Source of the DNA: a virus | DNA length: 45,104 nucleotides | IMG/VR virus record: IMGVR_UViG_3300007555_000011 | Span: 1-45,104 of that record | Reading direction: 5' to 3' (one strand) | Shown: positions 16,000 through 24,008 of the stretch, one piece after another | Layout of the letters: each line of letters begins with the position of its first letter | How positions within the stretch are numbered: position 1 is the stretch's first letter | Made by a program: the position numbers and the translations under genes | Notes under the pieces: model-generated | The model's database searches: none | What the model was told of the DNA's origin: nothing | What the model saw: the letters and a program-made list of their open reading frames with translations, nothing else

Positions 16000-16804
16000 T
16001 TTAGACCAACTGGTTACTGCCAGTGGTAGTATCGTAACAACATTTGATCAGGGTATTCAGTATGTGGGTGGTGTCACTACTGCCACAGTCAATGGACAGA
16101 TTGTAGGAGTAGGTACTGCTTCTGAATCGCATTTAACATATGGACAAGCAGATGCGTATAATGCTGCCTTGGACGCCACACAGCAAGCAGTATACACTAT
16201 GTCAGTTCAGGAGTATGTGGACGTTGCTCGCCAAGACGCGGCAGCGGATTTCGGTGTTGCTGTTGATTCATATATTGGGGCATCTAGTGTATTGATTCAA
16301 GCTGTTACGGTAAATGAGATGGCAAACGATGCTGAACAAAGCGGTGATGCTGTACAGGCTCAAAATGTACAATCATACATTGCAACAAACAATGTAACAA
16401 TAACTGACACTCATGTTGATGTATATAACGACTCACTTGATGCTGTTGAAGAATCTGGTCAGAAATTCGCTGCGTTTGTTGCGGTTGCCAATAACGGTGA
16501 GATTATGTCACAGATGGAAAGTGAAGTGGCGGCTGCTGGCGAAGACTTCCTGAATGCTGATTCTCTCATGTTCGTAGCGGCAGCTGAAGGTCCAACTGCA
16601 GTAACACTCTTCAACACAACTTCGATGTTTATCTCATTCGATCTTGGAATGGGATATATCGACTCTGCTCAAATATATGGCGATGGTGTGAATTCTGAGT
16701 TTTATCAGACTGGACCAACTGGCGGTGATCCTTGCTTCTTCGATCCGATGGGTATGGAGTGTAATGGTGGGATGGATGCTCCGTTGGTAAACCCAGAACC
16801 ATGA
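15932..16804 (+). CDS. Exported protein of unknown function
   Basis: A 290-residue protein starting MKKKLLMVAVLACLSVSAQS, a Sec signal peptide. The mature part is Ala/Val/Gly/Asp-rich and acidic, with two Cys near the C-terminus (DPCFFDPMGMECNGG). The signal peptide is encoded entirely within the end of the previous gene, in another frame. No family recognised. Confidence 0.6.
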   Translation: MKKKLLMVAVLACLSVSAQSQIDLDQLVTASGSIVTTFDQGIQYVGGVTTATVNGQIVGVGTASESHLTYGQADAYNAALDATQQAVYTMSVQEYVDVARQDAAADFGVAVDSYIGASSVLIQAVTVNEMANDAEQSGDAVQAQNVQSYIATNNVTITDTHVDVYNDSLDAVEESGQKFAAFVAVANNGEIMSQMESEVAAAGEDFLNADSLMFVAAAEGPTAVTLFNTTSMFISFDLGMGYIDSAQIYGDGVNSEFYQTGPTGGDPCFFDPMGMECNGGMDAPLVNPEP

Positions 16805-16822
16805 TAATAGGAAAGTAGAGCT

Positions 16823-17335
16823 ATGGAAAATATGGAGTTAGATGTAGGTGGCACTAAGATAAAAGGTGTCTGGATTGCTGTTCTTATGAGTTTCGCAACA
16901 ACAATCGGTGGTGGTATTTGGACAGCATCTGAGTTCTTCTCCCGCATTGAAGCGGTTGAAGACCTTGGAGTAACTGTTCCGCTATTCATCGAAAACACTG
17001 GTAATGACCTTTCTGATTTCAAATCCAGAGTGGCTGTCATTGAGGAAGAACTCAAAGTAAGCGACATTGATAATCTACAAGGTAAGTTAGTCGAGTTGGG
17101 CACAAACCTTAAAACGATTATGGATCGTCAACAAGAGTTGGTTGCTCTCCAAGAGCGAGTGGTTGAGGTTGAGAAGCTGGTTAAGGACATGCAAGTGACC
17201 GTGACCAAAGCCGAGATAGCCACAGAAAAGAGTGATGAAGTCAATAAGAAGTTAGATCGGATTCAAAAGGAAGTCGATAACCTTTGGGACGGCATGGACT
17301 ACTTAGCCAACCCTATGGGTGGGTCGATTAAATAG
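16823..17335 (+). CDS. Membrane-anchored coiled-coil protein
   Basis: 170 residues. One membrane helix at about residues 14-36 (GVWIAVLMSFATTIGGGIW), followed by a long predicted coiled coil with heptad-like Leu/Val spacing. It ends the cassette of exported proteins before a strong terminator. The form resembles phage spanin or holin-associated proteins, but no family is recognised. Confidence 0.55.
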   Translation: MENMELDVGGTKIKGVWIAVLMSFATTIGGGIWTASEFFSRIEAVEDLGVTVPLFIENTGNDLSDFKSRVAVIEEELKVSDIDNLQGKLVELGTNLKTIMDRQQELVALQERVVEVEKLVKDMQVTVTKAEIATEKSDEVNKKLDRIQKEVDNLWDGMDYLANPMGGSIK

Positions 17336-17354
17336 GTTACTTTTTAACCGAATC

Positions 17355-17379
17355 AAGGGACTTTCGAGTCCCTTTTTTT
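17355..17379 (+). terminator. Strong intrinsic terminator
   Basis: AAGGGACT, loop TTCG, AGTCCC followed by seven T. This is a textbook stem with a stable tetraloop. It closes the 15328-17335 cassette. Confidence 0.9.
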
Positions 17380-17424
17380 ATGCCTGAAATACCAATTATT
17401 ACCTAAAATTAATCAAAATAATGC

Positions 17425-17453
17425 TTGCCTTCGGCGTTCGGATATGGTATAAT
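17425..17453 (+). promoter_or_regulatory. Early-type promoter
   Basis: TTGCCT, 17 bp, TATAAT, with AATAATGC just before the -35, as at 25540. Confidence 0.75.
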
Positions 17454-17479
17454 GTCTGTTCTGAAATTGAGGAGTTCCT

Positions 17480-17791
17480 ATGTCATTTGCCCCGATAACC
17501 ACTTACTTCGACCAAGACGCTACCATCCTCGGAGCGTTTGTTGAGAAAGACTTCGATAACCTGTTCGAGTTCACTGTGAATGATGAAGAGATCAGCGCAT
17601 TCAACCCTGAAGAATATCCTCATAAGGTTTATGTAACGAGCAATCCGCTCGCTGGTATGCACGCTTGGAGATACGCTCGCGTGTTGAAGACTGTCGCCTA
17701 TATCGTCACTGACGAGGACGAGAACGGCGATCCCGTTGTTGAGAAGTGGGACATTAAAAGACACCAACTTTATGTAAATAATTCAAAATAG
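17480..17791 (+). CDS. Unknown small acidic protein
   Basis: 103 residues, beta-rich, with AWRYARVLKTVAYIVTDEDE in the second half. Single-gene unit: own promoter, TTGAGGAG ribosome-binding site, and another promoter right after. No family recognised. Confidence 0.55.
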   Translation: MSFAPITTYFDQDATILGAFVEKDFDNLFEFTVNDEEISAFNPEEYPHKVYVTSNPLAGMHAWRYARVLKTVAYIVTDEDENGDPVVEKWDIKRHQLYVNNSK

Positions 17792-17794
17792 TTG

Positions 17795-17823
17795 TTGACT
17801 TTAGGTTGTCAATAGTGTATAAT
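17795..17823 (+). promoter_or_regulatory. Early-type promoter
   Basis: TTGACT, 17 bp, TATAAT, with AAAATAGTTG upstream. The -35 starts 4 bp after the preceding stop codon. Confidence 0.8.
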
Positions 17824-17847
17824 GTGTTTTTGAGATAGGAGTTTGAC

Positions 17848-18072
17848 ATGAGTATTGAGAATAAGACTACCGCTGAATTGGCTGAGTTGTTGGGTTTTGA
17901 GGTTGATGCCTTGACGCTGAAGCCGTTTGCTGATACTGAAGTTCCTAGTGTTGGTAAAGAGATCCTCTTCAGCGGTTATGAGATATACACCCACTCTGAG
18001 CTGGTGAATATCTATAATGAAAACATGCGCGTCCTTGAGATGGCATATAAGGCTGAAGCCAGTATGGTATAA
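17848..18072 (+). CDS. Unknown small acidic protein
   Basis: 74 residues, mostly helical and acidic. GATAGGAG lies before the ATG. Own promoter, followed by another at 18078. No family recognised. Confidence 0.5.
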   Translation: MSIENKTTAELAELLGFEVDALTLKPFADTEVPSVGKEILFSGYEIYTHSELVNIYNENMRVLEMAYKAEASMV

Positions 18073-18077
18073 ATCCC

Positions 18078-18106
18078 TTGCCTTTTGTCTTCCGTTGATG
18101 TATAAT
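18078..18106 (+). promoter_or_regulatory. Early-type promoter
   Basis: TTGCCT, 17 bp, TATAAT. The leader ends in TTGAGAGAGACC, close to the leader of the CobS-like gene. Confidence 0.75.
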
Positions 18107-18138
18107 TATATTTGAATTGATTGAGAGAGACCTATATT

Positions 18139-18387
18139 ATGAATAAATTATTAGAAGAATTCCTTATCCGTGAAAATGCCTTTCGCTCACTCTGGGGCGA
18201 AGCACCTATTGAACTCCCTCTTACAGAAGATGCTGCGGCTGAGTTGATGAATATCATCACTTCTAAACTTGAGCCTGAAGTCCTGCATATGGACGGTGAA
18301 CGCTCTCGCTCTGAAGCTGCTGCGGTAGCGAAAGACCTGAAAGAAGTGTATGCCATAATCGCTAATCGAAACGCGACAGCACTTTGA
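18139..18387 (+). CDS. Unknown small helical protein
   Basis: 82 residues, helical, acidic. Start ATG at 18139 after GAGAGAGACC; an in-frame TTG at 18121 overlaps that site and is rejected. It overlaps the next gene by 4 bp. Confidence 0.5.
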   Translation: MNKLLEEFLIRENAFRSLWGEAPIELPLTEDAAAELMNIITSKLEPEVLHMDGERSRSEAAAVAKDLKEVYAIIANRNATAL

Positions 18388-18668
18388 TCGACTATACCAA
18401 AAAGAAGAACTGGGACAGCCTGACTAGCCTGAACACTAGAATCGTCAATGATTATAACTCTAAGAAGACGAAAGAAAAGGTTGTGTTATTTGACGGTATT
18501 CAAGTTGTGACAAATAAGTTTGTGTATGGGTTGGTTGACGGTGAGTTGTCGAAGAGCGAAGTCAATGTGGTCAAAGAGGTTGTAGTCAAGAAGCCTAAAC
18601 CTAAAGTGAAAGCCAAGCCTAAAGCCAAGCCTAAAGCCAAACCTAAATCTAAGAGGATCTCCAAATGA
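18384..18668 (+). CDS. Basic protein with Lys-Pro-Ala repeat tail
   Basis: 94 residues. The first 65 are unrecognised; the tail is a KPKAK-type repeat that should be disordered, positively charged and may bind nucleic acid. It appears to start with TTG in a TTGA overlap with the previous stop; no earlier ATG exists in frame. It overlaps the next gene by 4 bp. Confidence 0.45.
   Translation: MIDYTKKKNWDSLTSLNTRIVNDYNSKKTKEKVVLFDGIQVVTNKFVYGLVDGELSKSEVNVVKEVVVKKPKPKVKAKPKAKPKAKPKSKRISK
18592..18650 (+). repeat. Tandem 12-bp coding repeat
   Basis: Units close to AAAGCCAAGCCT, with variants, encode the Lys-Pro-Lys-Ala tail of the gene at 18384. Copy number may vary between relatives. Confidence 0.6.
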
Positions 18669-19150
18669 AAATGATTATTGATACTCAGCATACAGAAAAC
18701 TACGGTGCTCACGATTGGGATGGTACAGGTGAATGTCCGCAGTACTGGAAGAATAAGGGTGGTGCTGTCTATGTGGTAGAGAATCTGAGTTCGGCTCAAG
18801 TTTCTAAAATCCGCAAGGATGGTATTCCTACGTTATCGAAATTGATCGAGCGTAGTGATGAGTTCTCTGAGGAGTTCATTCTCGACTTTACTTTTGTCGA
18901 TGATGTTGCTACGCCTTGGGACGACTATGATCAACCTTGGATTCTCAAGTACGAGAATGGCAACTGGATTGCTACTCGTACAGCTCACTACTGGGCAAAG
19001 CCATCAGTGGAAAGCTACACTATGACTGCTGAGGGTGGTCGTGCAAATTATAGTTCTTTTGTATTAGGAGAAGACGCAGAATGTTTAAACACGTATGAAC
19101 CTCCAAGATATGACCAATCTCAATATACACTTGTCGCGAAAGGATACTAA
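18665..19150 (+). CDS. Conserved phage protein of unknown function
   Basis: 161 residues with the N-terminal pattern TENYGAHDWDGTGECPQYWK followed by GGAVYVVENL, which recurs in unrelated large phages. Rich in aromatic residues. No catalytic motif is clear. Translation is coupled to the previous gene by an ATGA overlap. Confidence 0.55.
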   Translation: MKMIIDTQHTENYGAHDWDGTGECPQYWKNKGGAVYVVENLSSAQVSKIRKDGIPTLSKLIERSDEFSEEFILDFTFVDDVATPWDDYDQPWILKYENGNWIATRTAHYWAKPSVESYTMTAEGGRANYSSFVLGEDAECLNTYEPPRYDQSQYTLVAKGY

Positions 19151-19151
19151 T

Positions 19152-19922
19152 ATGACTCCCAAAACGATTGTATTGGTTACTGGTGGATTTGACCCGCTAC
19201 ATTCTGGACATATCAAATATCTGGAGAGTGCTGGTGAGGATAACTATCTTGTTGTCGGTCTGAACTCTGATGATTGGTTGGCTCGCAAGAAAGGCAAGGC
19301 GTTCATGCCGTTCGAGGAGAGAGCTTCTGTGTTAGCTGCTCTTCGCTGCGTTGATAATGTTATCTCGTTTGACGATTCTGACGGCACTGCCAATGATGCT
19401 ATCGCACATCTTCTTGATGACGGCGCAATTGCGGTTCATTATGTTAATGGGGGTGATCGTGACAAACATGAAACACCTGAGTGGACAAGATACAGCCACG
19501 ACCCAAAGGTTACGTTTCAATGGGGCGTGGGAGGTTCTGATAAAAAGAACTCCAGCAGCTGGATTCTTAATGATTGGGATGCGCAGAAAGCTACTGAGCG
19601 ACCTTGGGGATCTTGGCGAGTGTATTCTGACAAACAAACAATCAAGGTCAAAGAACTTATCATTGAGCCATTCAAGAGCTTGAGTGACCAACGCCATGAA
19701 TTTCGGTCTGAGCATTGGTACGTTTTGAGCGGCAAGATATATATGGAGACACAGGACGCTACGAAGAAAGATGGTGTAGTGCTTCTTCCAAACGACAGAT
19801 ACATTATTAATCGGAATGTATGGCATAAAGCAACAAACATTGATTCTGAACCCGCACATGTACTAGAAGTTCAATATGGAACTCGCTGTGTAGAAGAAGA
19901 TATTGAGCGGAGAAATACATGA
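19152..19922 (+). CDS. Cytidylyltransferase-like / cupin fusion
   Basis: 256 residues. Residues 1-140 are a nucleotidyltransferase domain of the cytidylyltransferase or HldE type: GGFDPLHSGH with H17 and H20, then FMPFEERASVL. From about residue 149 a cupin of the type II mannose-6-phosphate isomerase/ManC C-terminal family follows: ERPWGSWRVY, then EHWYVLSGKIYM. One domain would load a phosphorylated sugar or alcohol onto CMP, the other would isomerise or bind a sugar. I start at 19152, since earlier in-frame codons lie inside the previous gene. Substrate unknown. Confidence 0.75.
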   Translation: MTPKTIVLVTGGFDPLHSGHIKYLESAGEDNYLVVGLNSDDWLARKKGKAFMPFEERASVLAALRCVDNVISFDDSDGTANDAIAHLLDDGAIAVHYVNGGDRDKHETPEWTRYSHDPKVTFQWGVGGSDKKNSSSWILNDWDAQKATERPWGSWRVYSDKQTIKVKELIIEPFKSLSDQRHEFRSEHWYVLSGKIYMETQDATKKDGVVLLPNDRYIINRNVWHKATNIDSEPAHVLEVQYGTRCVEEDIERRNT

Positions 19923-19950
19923 TCACATCAACAGTTAAGAGGTATTGAGT

Positions 19951-20148
19951 ATGGAAACATTAGTGACTAGCTTACTGATCATAACAGTGTGTGTGTTGTG
20001 TGTAGGGTTTTTGTATTGTTTGTATCTTCTCGAGAAAGAAAAGACCGCCGCACGACTGGCTGGACAAGCCCGTGCTAGAAAACGCGATGCTGAATTGATG
20101 GCTAAGTTTAAAGCAAGCATTAAGGAGCCAAACCGCGATGAGCAATAA
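19951..20148 (+). CDS. Small membrane protein
   Basis: 65 residues: an N-terminal membrane helix (METLVTSLLIITVCVLCVGF) followed by a basic, Ala/Arg/Lys-rich cytoplasmic tail. AGAGGT lies about 9 bp before the ATG. No family recognised. Confidence 0.5.
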   Translation: METLVTSLLIITVCVLCVGFLYCLYLLEKEKTAARLAGQARARKRDAELMAKFKASIKEPNRDEQ

Positions 20149-20566
20149 ATTAGAAAAGTTGTTTGACCGACTCCGTGAAGACGGTTGGTATTGTGGATGG
20201 GCAGAGCCTTGTTGTCAATCTTGTGCTTGGGACTGTTTACCGTTCGAGCATGAGGTTGGTCCATTCAAAGGTGAAGATGTTGATTTCAGCAAGTGCTTAT
20301 TCAATCACGAGCAAGACTGTGAGAATGAAGAGTGGTGTGAAGGTTTGTCTGAGGACGAGATTGACGAGTATGAGTATGAGGGTAAAGGTACAATGGAAAC
20401 ATATTCTTCTGATGAGATGAACAACTCATCATTCTGTTTTGGTGCTGATAAGAAAGGCATTAAGAACTTGAAAGAGATTCTTCCTATCATTGAAGAGATG
20501 GGATGTACTTATCGTTGGAATAAAAAGGGTGATCAAAGAATCAGTATAGACTGGGGTGATGAATGA
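20138..20566 (+). CDS. Cysteine-rich acidic unknown protein
   Basis: 142 residues. The first half has CGWAEPCCQSCAWDC and further Cys (KCLF, DCENEEWC), suggesting a metal site. The second half has an EILPIIEEMGCTYRW segment, as seen in some small bacterial DUF families; the assignment is uncertain. It overlaps both neighbours. Confidence 0.5.
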   Translation: MSNKLEKLFDRLREDGWYCGWAEPCCQSCAWDCLPFEHEVGPFKGEDVDFSKCLFNHEQDCENEEWCEGLSEDEIDEYEYEGKGTMETYSSDEMNNSSFCFGADKKGIKNLKEILPIIEEMGCTYRWNKKGDQRISIDWGDE

Positions 20567-20985
20567 GTGAAGAAAAAGTTGCGAAATTAGTAAAGAATTG
20601 TATCGAAACACCAGACGGTACTGTGTTATACTCTCGTAGTCGCCATGATTATAAGACGCATTTAGATGCTAATGGTAAAACATATATGATCGATGGTGGT
20701 CTTGACTATGTGAGATGTTCTGCTCATGGCGATGAGATTCATCATTGCGTCTGGGATGACGAGCCGTTTGACAAGGTGCGTAAAGCAGTCGAATGGGGCA
20801 CTTATGGAATCAATGGTGATCAGCCTTTGAAGTGGGTGAAACTGTGTGATATGGAAACTGCTCATATCAACGCTGTGTTGAAGGAATGCAATTTGATAGG
20901 GAAATCTTATGCTAGAGCATTTAGATTAGAACTTGAACAAAGAGCAATTAGAGAAGAAGTCTCTTTTGTTACATCAAATAATTGA
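20563..20985 (+). CDS. Conserved phage protein of unknown function
   Basis: 140 residues with TPDGTVLYSRSRHDYKTH, YMIDGGLDYVR and KAVEWGTYGINGDQPLKWV. This pattern is widespread among large phages, without assigned function. ATGA overlap with the upstream gene. Confidence 0.55.
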   Translation: MSEEKVAKLVKNCIETPDGTVLYSRSRHDYKTHLDANGKTYMIDGGLDYVRCSAHGDEIHHCVWDDEPFDKVRKAVEWGTYGINGDQPLKWVKLCDMETAHINAVLKECNLIGKSYARAFRLELEQRAIREEVSFVTSNN

Positions 20986-20997
20986 TCAGGAGATATA

Positions 20998-21195
20998 ATG
21001 TTTAAACTTGAAAGTAAGAAAAACTTCGTAACAGGTATCCTCGGCTTAATCGGCGCTAGTATCTTTTATCATTGCATGACCAACCCTGCTGATCCTGATA
21101 TTGTGGAGAGGCTTCACTTCGGACAAACATTGATCTTAGTGTTCATCTCTCTGTACTTTGTCCGCGACGGAATTGGAGATGCTTGGAGAAAGTAG
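20998..21195 (+). CDS. Small membrane protein
   Basis: 65 residues with two predicted membrane helices (GILGLIGASIFYHCM and TLILVFISLYFV). CAGGAG lies before the ATG. The stop codon touches the next promoter. No family recognised. Confidence 0.5.
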   Translation: MFKLESKKNFVTGILGLIGASIFYHCMTNPADPDIVERLHFGQTLILVFISLYFVRDGIGDAWRK

Positions 21196-21224
21196 TTGAC
21201 AGTCGGTGTTGCATGTAGTATAAT
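21196..21224 (+). promoter_or_regulatory. Consensus sigma70 promoter upstream of the polymerase operon
   Basis: TTGACA, 17 bp, TATAAT. It can drive the HAD gene, the 21845 gene and the split polymerase. Confidence 0.85.
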
Positions 21225-21255
21225 AACAACTCAATAACGATAAGGTAATAATGTA

Positions 21256-21843
21256 ATGCACGCTACTAACGATAAGGTCATTTTAACTGACTGTGATGGA
21301 GTGCTCCTTGATTGGGAATATTCATTCAGCTCTTGGATGGATTCAAAAGGATATGAGCCTGTAGACGGATATAGAGATATCTATAATGTCAATGAGCGAT
21401 ACATGCTGACACGTGCTGAGTCTAAGCCGATGGTCAGACACTTCAATGAGAGTGCTTGGATGGAAGACATCCCGCCTCTCAGAGACGCAGTTAAGTATGT
21501 CCGCAAGCTACATGAAGAACACGGCTATGTGTTTCACTGTATCACTTCTATGACATCGGATCATAAAGCCCAAATGCTGAGGCAGAAGAATCTTGACGAT
21601 GTTTTTGGTAAAGGCATCTTTGTTGTCTTGAACTGTCTCGACTGCGGCGCTGATAAGGATGAAGCGTTGTTACAGTACAGAGACTCTGAGTGTTGGTGGA
21701 TCGAAGATAAGCCTGCCAATGCTGAGCTAGGTGATCGGTTTGGGTTGAAGAGTATTTTGGTTGACCACAGGTACAATAAAGAGTATAATGGAACCAGAGC
21801 CAAGAACTGGCGTGATATTTACTATATGATAATAGGAGAGTGA
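21256..21843 (+). CDS. HAD-superfamily phosphatase-like protein
   Basis: 195 residues. Motif I is DCDGVLLDW (D12, D14), motif II is HCITSMTS, and the last motif is WWIEDKPANAE. This pattern is common in phage HAD proteins annotated as nucleotidase or 5'-phosphatase-like. The substrate may be a nucleotide; this is inference. Confidence 0.7.
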   Translation: MHATNDKVILTDCDGVLLDWEYSFSSWMDSKGYEPVDGYRDIYNVNERYMLTRAESKPMVRHFNESAWMEDIPPLRDAVKYVRKLHEEHGYVFHCITSMTSDHKAQMLRQKNLDDVFGKGIFVVLNCLDCGADKDEALLQYRDSECWWIEDKPANAELGDRFGLKSILVDHRYNKEYNGTRAKNWRDIYYMIIGE

Positions 21844-21844
21844 G

Positions 21845-22288
21845 ATGGAATTTAAGGTTGGTAAGACATACAGTGTTTCCCCGATGTATAAAAAATGTTT
21901 TGTTGAGACTGAGACATTCGTCCACTGCGATGATCCTGAGCAAAAAATGATCGTGAGTATATTGTGGCGCAACGGAACAGTCAATGTTATCCCGCAAAAT
22001 GCGGATGAAGTTGATGCGTTGGAATCAGCACTATATGCTGAAGATGATGATGAGTTTGAGCCATATTCCTTTGAGGAATTTGAATTCGGTTCTACTTGGG
22101 ATGGGGTTTCAGTGGACATTGATTTTGTCGGCGGTGATCTTACTAAGGAACAGCAGGAAACTCTTGAAGAGGGCTATAATGATGAAGGGTTTTTCTTCCT
22201 TGAGGGAGAGGGTTATGATAGCGAGGAATCAAATGTTATTATGATTGGCGAACTTGAAATTACAGAAGTCGAGGCTATTGACGCTTAA
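21845..22288 (+). CDS. Unknown acidic protein, paralogue of the gene at 9736
   Basis: 147 residues. FKVGKTYSVSP and CFVETETF match the N-terminus of the gene at 9736; the C-terminal ESNVIMIGELEITEVEA matches its last strand. It lies directly before the polymerase gene and shares one base with it. Function unknown. Confidence 0.6.
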   Translation: MEFKVGKTYSVSPMYKKCFVETETFVHCDDPEQKMIVSILWRNGTVNVIPQNADEVDALESALYAEDDDEFEPYSFEEFEFGSTWDGVSVDIDFVGGDLTKEQQETLEEGYNDEGFFFLEGEGYDSEESNVIMIGELEITEVEAIDA

Positions 22289-23739
22289 TGTATTTCTATA
22301 CCCATGCCCATGTGAGAGGCAACAATGTCAACATCCGTGGCTATCAGGACGGCAGACGCTTTGTCCACAAAGTTGAGTACAACCCAAAGTTGTATGTGCC
22401 GTCACCCAACCCCACTAAGTGGACAACACTAGAGGGCGACTATGTAGACGAGGTTGCGCTTGGTGACATCCGCGAGGCTGCACAGTTTGTCCAGAAATAC
22501 GAGGGTGTTTCTAACTTCAAGACATATGGTTCCACTAAGTGGGCGCATGTCTGCATCAACGAGCGGTTCGGTAATGATTATGATACGGACACTATCCGTG
22601 TCGCCAACATTGATATTGAGGTTGCTTCTGAAGATGGCTTCCCGCTTCCTGAGTTAGCAAACCAAGAAGTGACTGCAATCACCGTCTCTTTGACGAGGAA
22701 CGGCAAGCGTCAATACTATGTTATGGGTGTTGGCGAGTATGATGACAGTGAGCGTGATGATGTGAAGTATGTTAATTGCATCAACGAGAAACGTTTGTTA
22801 TCTGCGTTTGTCGCTTTGTGGCAGAGACTCGATCCAGATATCGTAACTGGTTGGAACATTGAAGGGTTTGATATTCCATATCTTGTGAATCGTATTGGTA
22901 AGCTGTTTGATGATAAGTTTGTTAAGCGGCTCTCTCCATATGGCTGGATCAAAGAGCGTACCATCAAGAACTTTAATCGTGAAGATACGATCTATGAGCT
23001 GACTGGTATAGCCACGCTGGATTATCTCCAACTCTACAAAAAGTTTACATACTCGCAACAGGAGTCTTATCGACTTGATCACATTGCTTCTGTAGAGCTT
23101 GGTGAGCGCAAGATTGATTACTCCGAGTTTGATAACCTCAATCAACTACATAAGCAAGATTATAAAAAGTTTATTGATTATAATATCAAAGATGTTGAGA
23201 TTGTTGATAGGCTCGAAGATAAGATGAAGCTGATCGAGGGTGCTCTGGCTATTGCTTATGACGCCAAGGTAAACTACAATGATGTGTTCACTCAAGTAAC
23301 AATGTGGGATACGTTGATCCACAACTACTTGATGAGCAAGAATATTGTCATTCCTCCAAAGGAACAGACATTTAAGAACGAACAATTTGCAGGAGCTTAT
23401 GTTAAGGATCCGCAGGTTGGTATGCATAACTGGGTTATGAGTTTCGATTTGAACTCACTATATCCTCACTTGATCATGCAATACAACATCTCTCCCGAGA
23501 CGTTTGTTGAAGATGATTGGTTGACTGATGTGTCAATAGAGGATATAATTGATCGTAAGGTTGAGACCCATGAAGAGTATTCGATGGCTGGTAATGGTCG
23601 CTACTTCCGAAAGGATAAGCAGGGGTTTCTGCCTGAGATGATGGAAAAGATGTATAATGAGCGCAAAGGCTACAAGAAGAAAATGCTTGAAGCCGAAGCG
23701 GAACTTGAATTAGTAAACAAAAGGTTGTTACAATTATGA
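22288..23739 (+). CDS. 43A: DNA polymerase gp43, N-terminal part (exonuclease and palm motif A)
   Basis: A 483-residue family B polymerase fragment. Exonuclease motifs: D109 and E111 in DIEVASEDGF, D195 in IEGFDIPYLVNR, D302 in YNIKDVEIV. Polymerase motif A is D387 in SFDLNSLYPHLI. It ends in the first half of the fingers (YNERKGYKKKMLEAE), before motif B. The rest is in the gene at 24008. Together they give 850 residues, about the length of an intact marine gp43, so nothing seems to be lost. The stop overlaps the start of the inserted small gene. Confidence 0.93.
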   Translation: MYFYTHAHVRGNNVNIRGYQDGRRFVHKVEYNPKLYVPSPNPTKWTTLEGDYVDEVALGDIREAAQFVQKYEGVSNFKTYGSTKWAHVCINERFGNDYDTDTIRVANIDIEVASEDGFPLPELANQEVTAITVSLTRNGKRQYYVMGVGEYDDSERDDVKYVNCINEKRLLSAFVALWQRLDPDIVTGWNIEGFDIPYLVNRIGKLFDDKFVKRLSPYGWIKERTIKNFNREDTIYELTGIATLDYLQLYKKFTYSQQESYRLDHIASVELGERKIDYSEFDNLNQLHKQDYKKFIDYNIKDVEIVDRLEDKMKLIEGALAIAYDAKVNYNDVFTQVTMWDTLIHNYLMSKNIVIPPKEQTFKNEQFAGAYVKDPQVGMHNWVMSFDLNSLYPHLIMQYNISPETFVEDDWLTDVSIEDIIDRKVETHEEYSMAGNGRYFRKDKQGFLPEMMEKMYNERKGYKKKMLEAEAELELVNKRLLQL

Positions 23740-24008
23740 AGAAAGGTGATGTAGTATCTCTAGTAACTTTGACTGGAGAGTTTGTGGGTAAGTATGAAGA
23801 TCGAAGCCCAACAGGTGTTAAGATCAAAGACCCACGCATGTTAATCCACGGTGAGCAAGGTATGGGATTTGCCCATGGTGTCTGCGCTACTGGTCAGAAA
23901 GACGTGAAAGAAGTTGAATTCTTCAGCGGTGGTGTGGTGTTCATGACTCCAAGTAATGCTGATATTGAGAAAGCGTATCTTAGCGCCACAAGTGGAATTA
24001 TCCTTTAA
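23736..24008 (+). CDS. LSm-like small protein inside the polymerase split
   Basis: 90 residues, beta-rich. GDVVSLVTLTGEFVGKYEDR is like an Sm fold, followed by KDPRMLIHGEQGMGFAHGV and ADIEKAYLSATSGIIL. The same pattern is known to me from marine T4-like phages as an uncharacterised small protein. It overlaps the upstream stop by 4 bp and the downstream start by 1 bp, so it is coupled to both polymerase halves. It has no nuclease motif. Confidence 0.65.
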   Translation: MKKGDVVSLVTLTGEFVGKYEDRSPTGVKIKDPRMLIHGEQGMGFAHGVCATGQKDVKEVEFFSGGVVFMTPSNADIEKAYLSATSGIIL

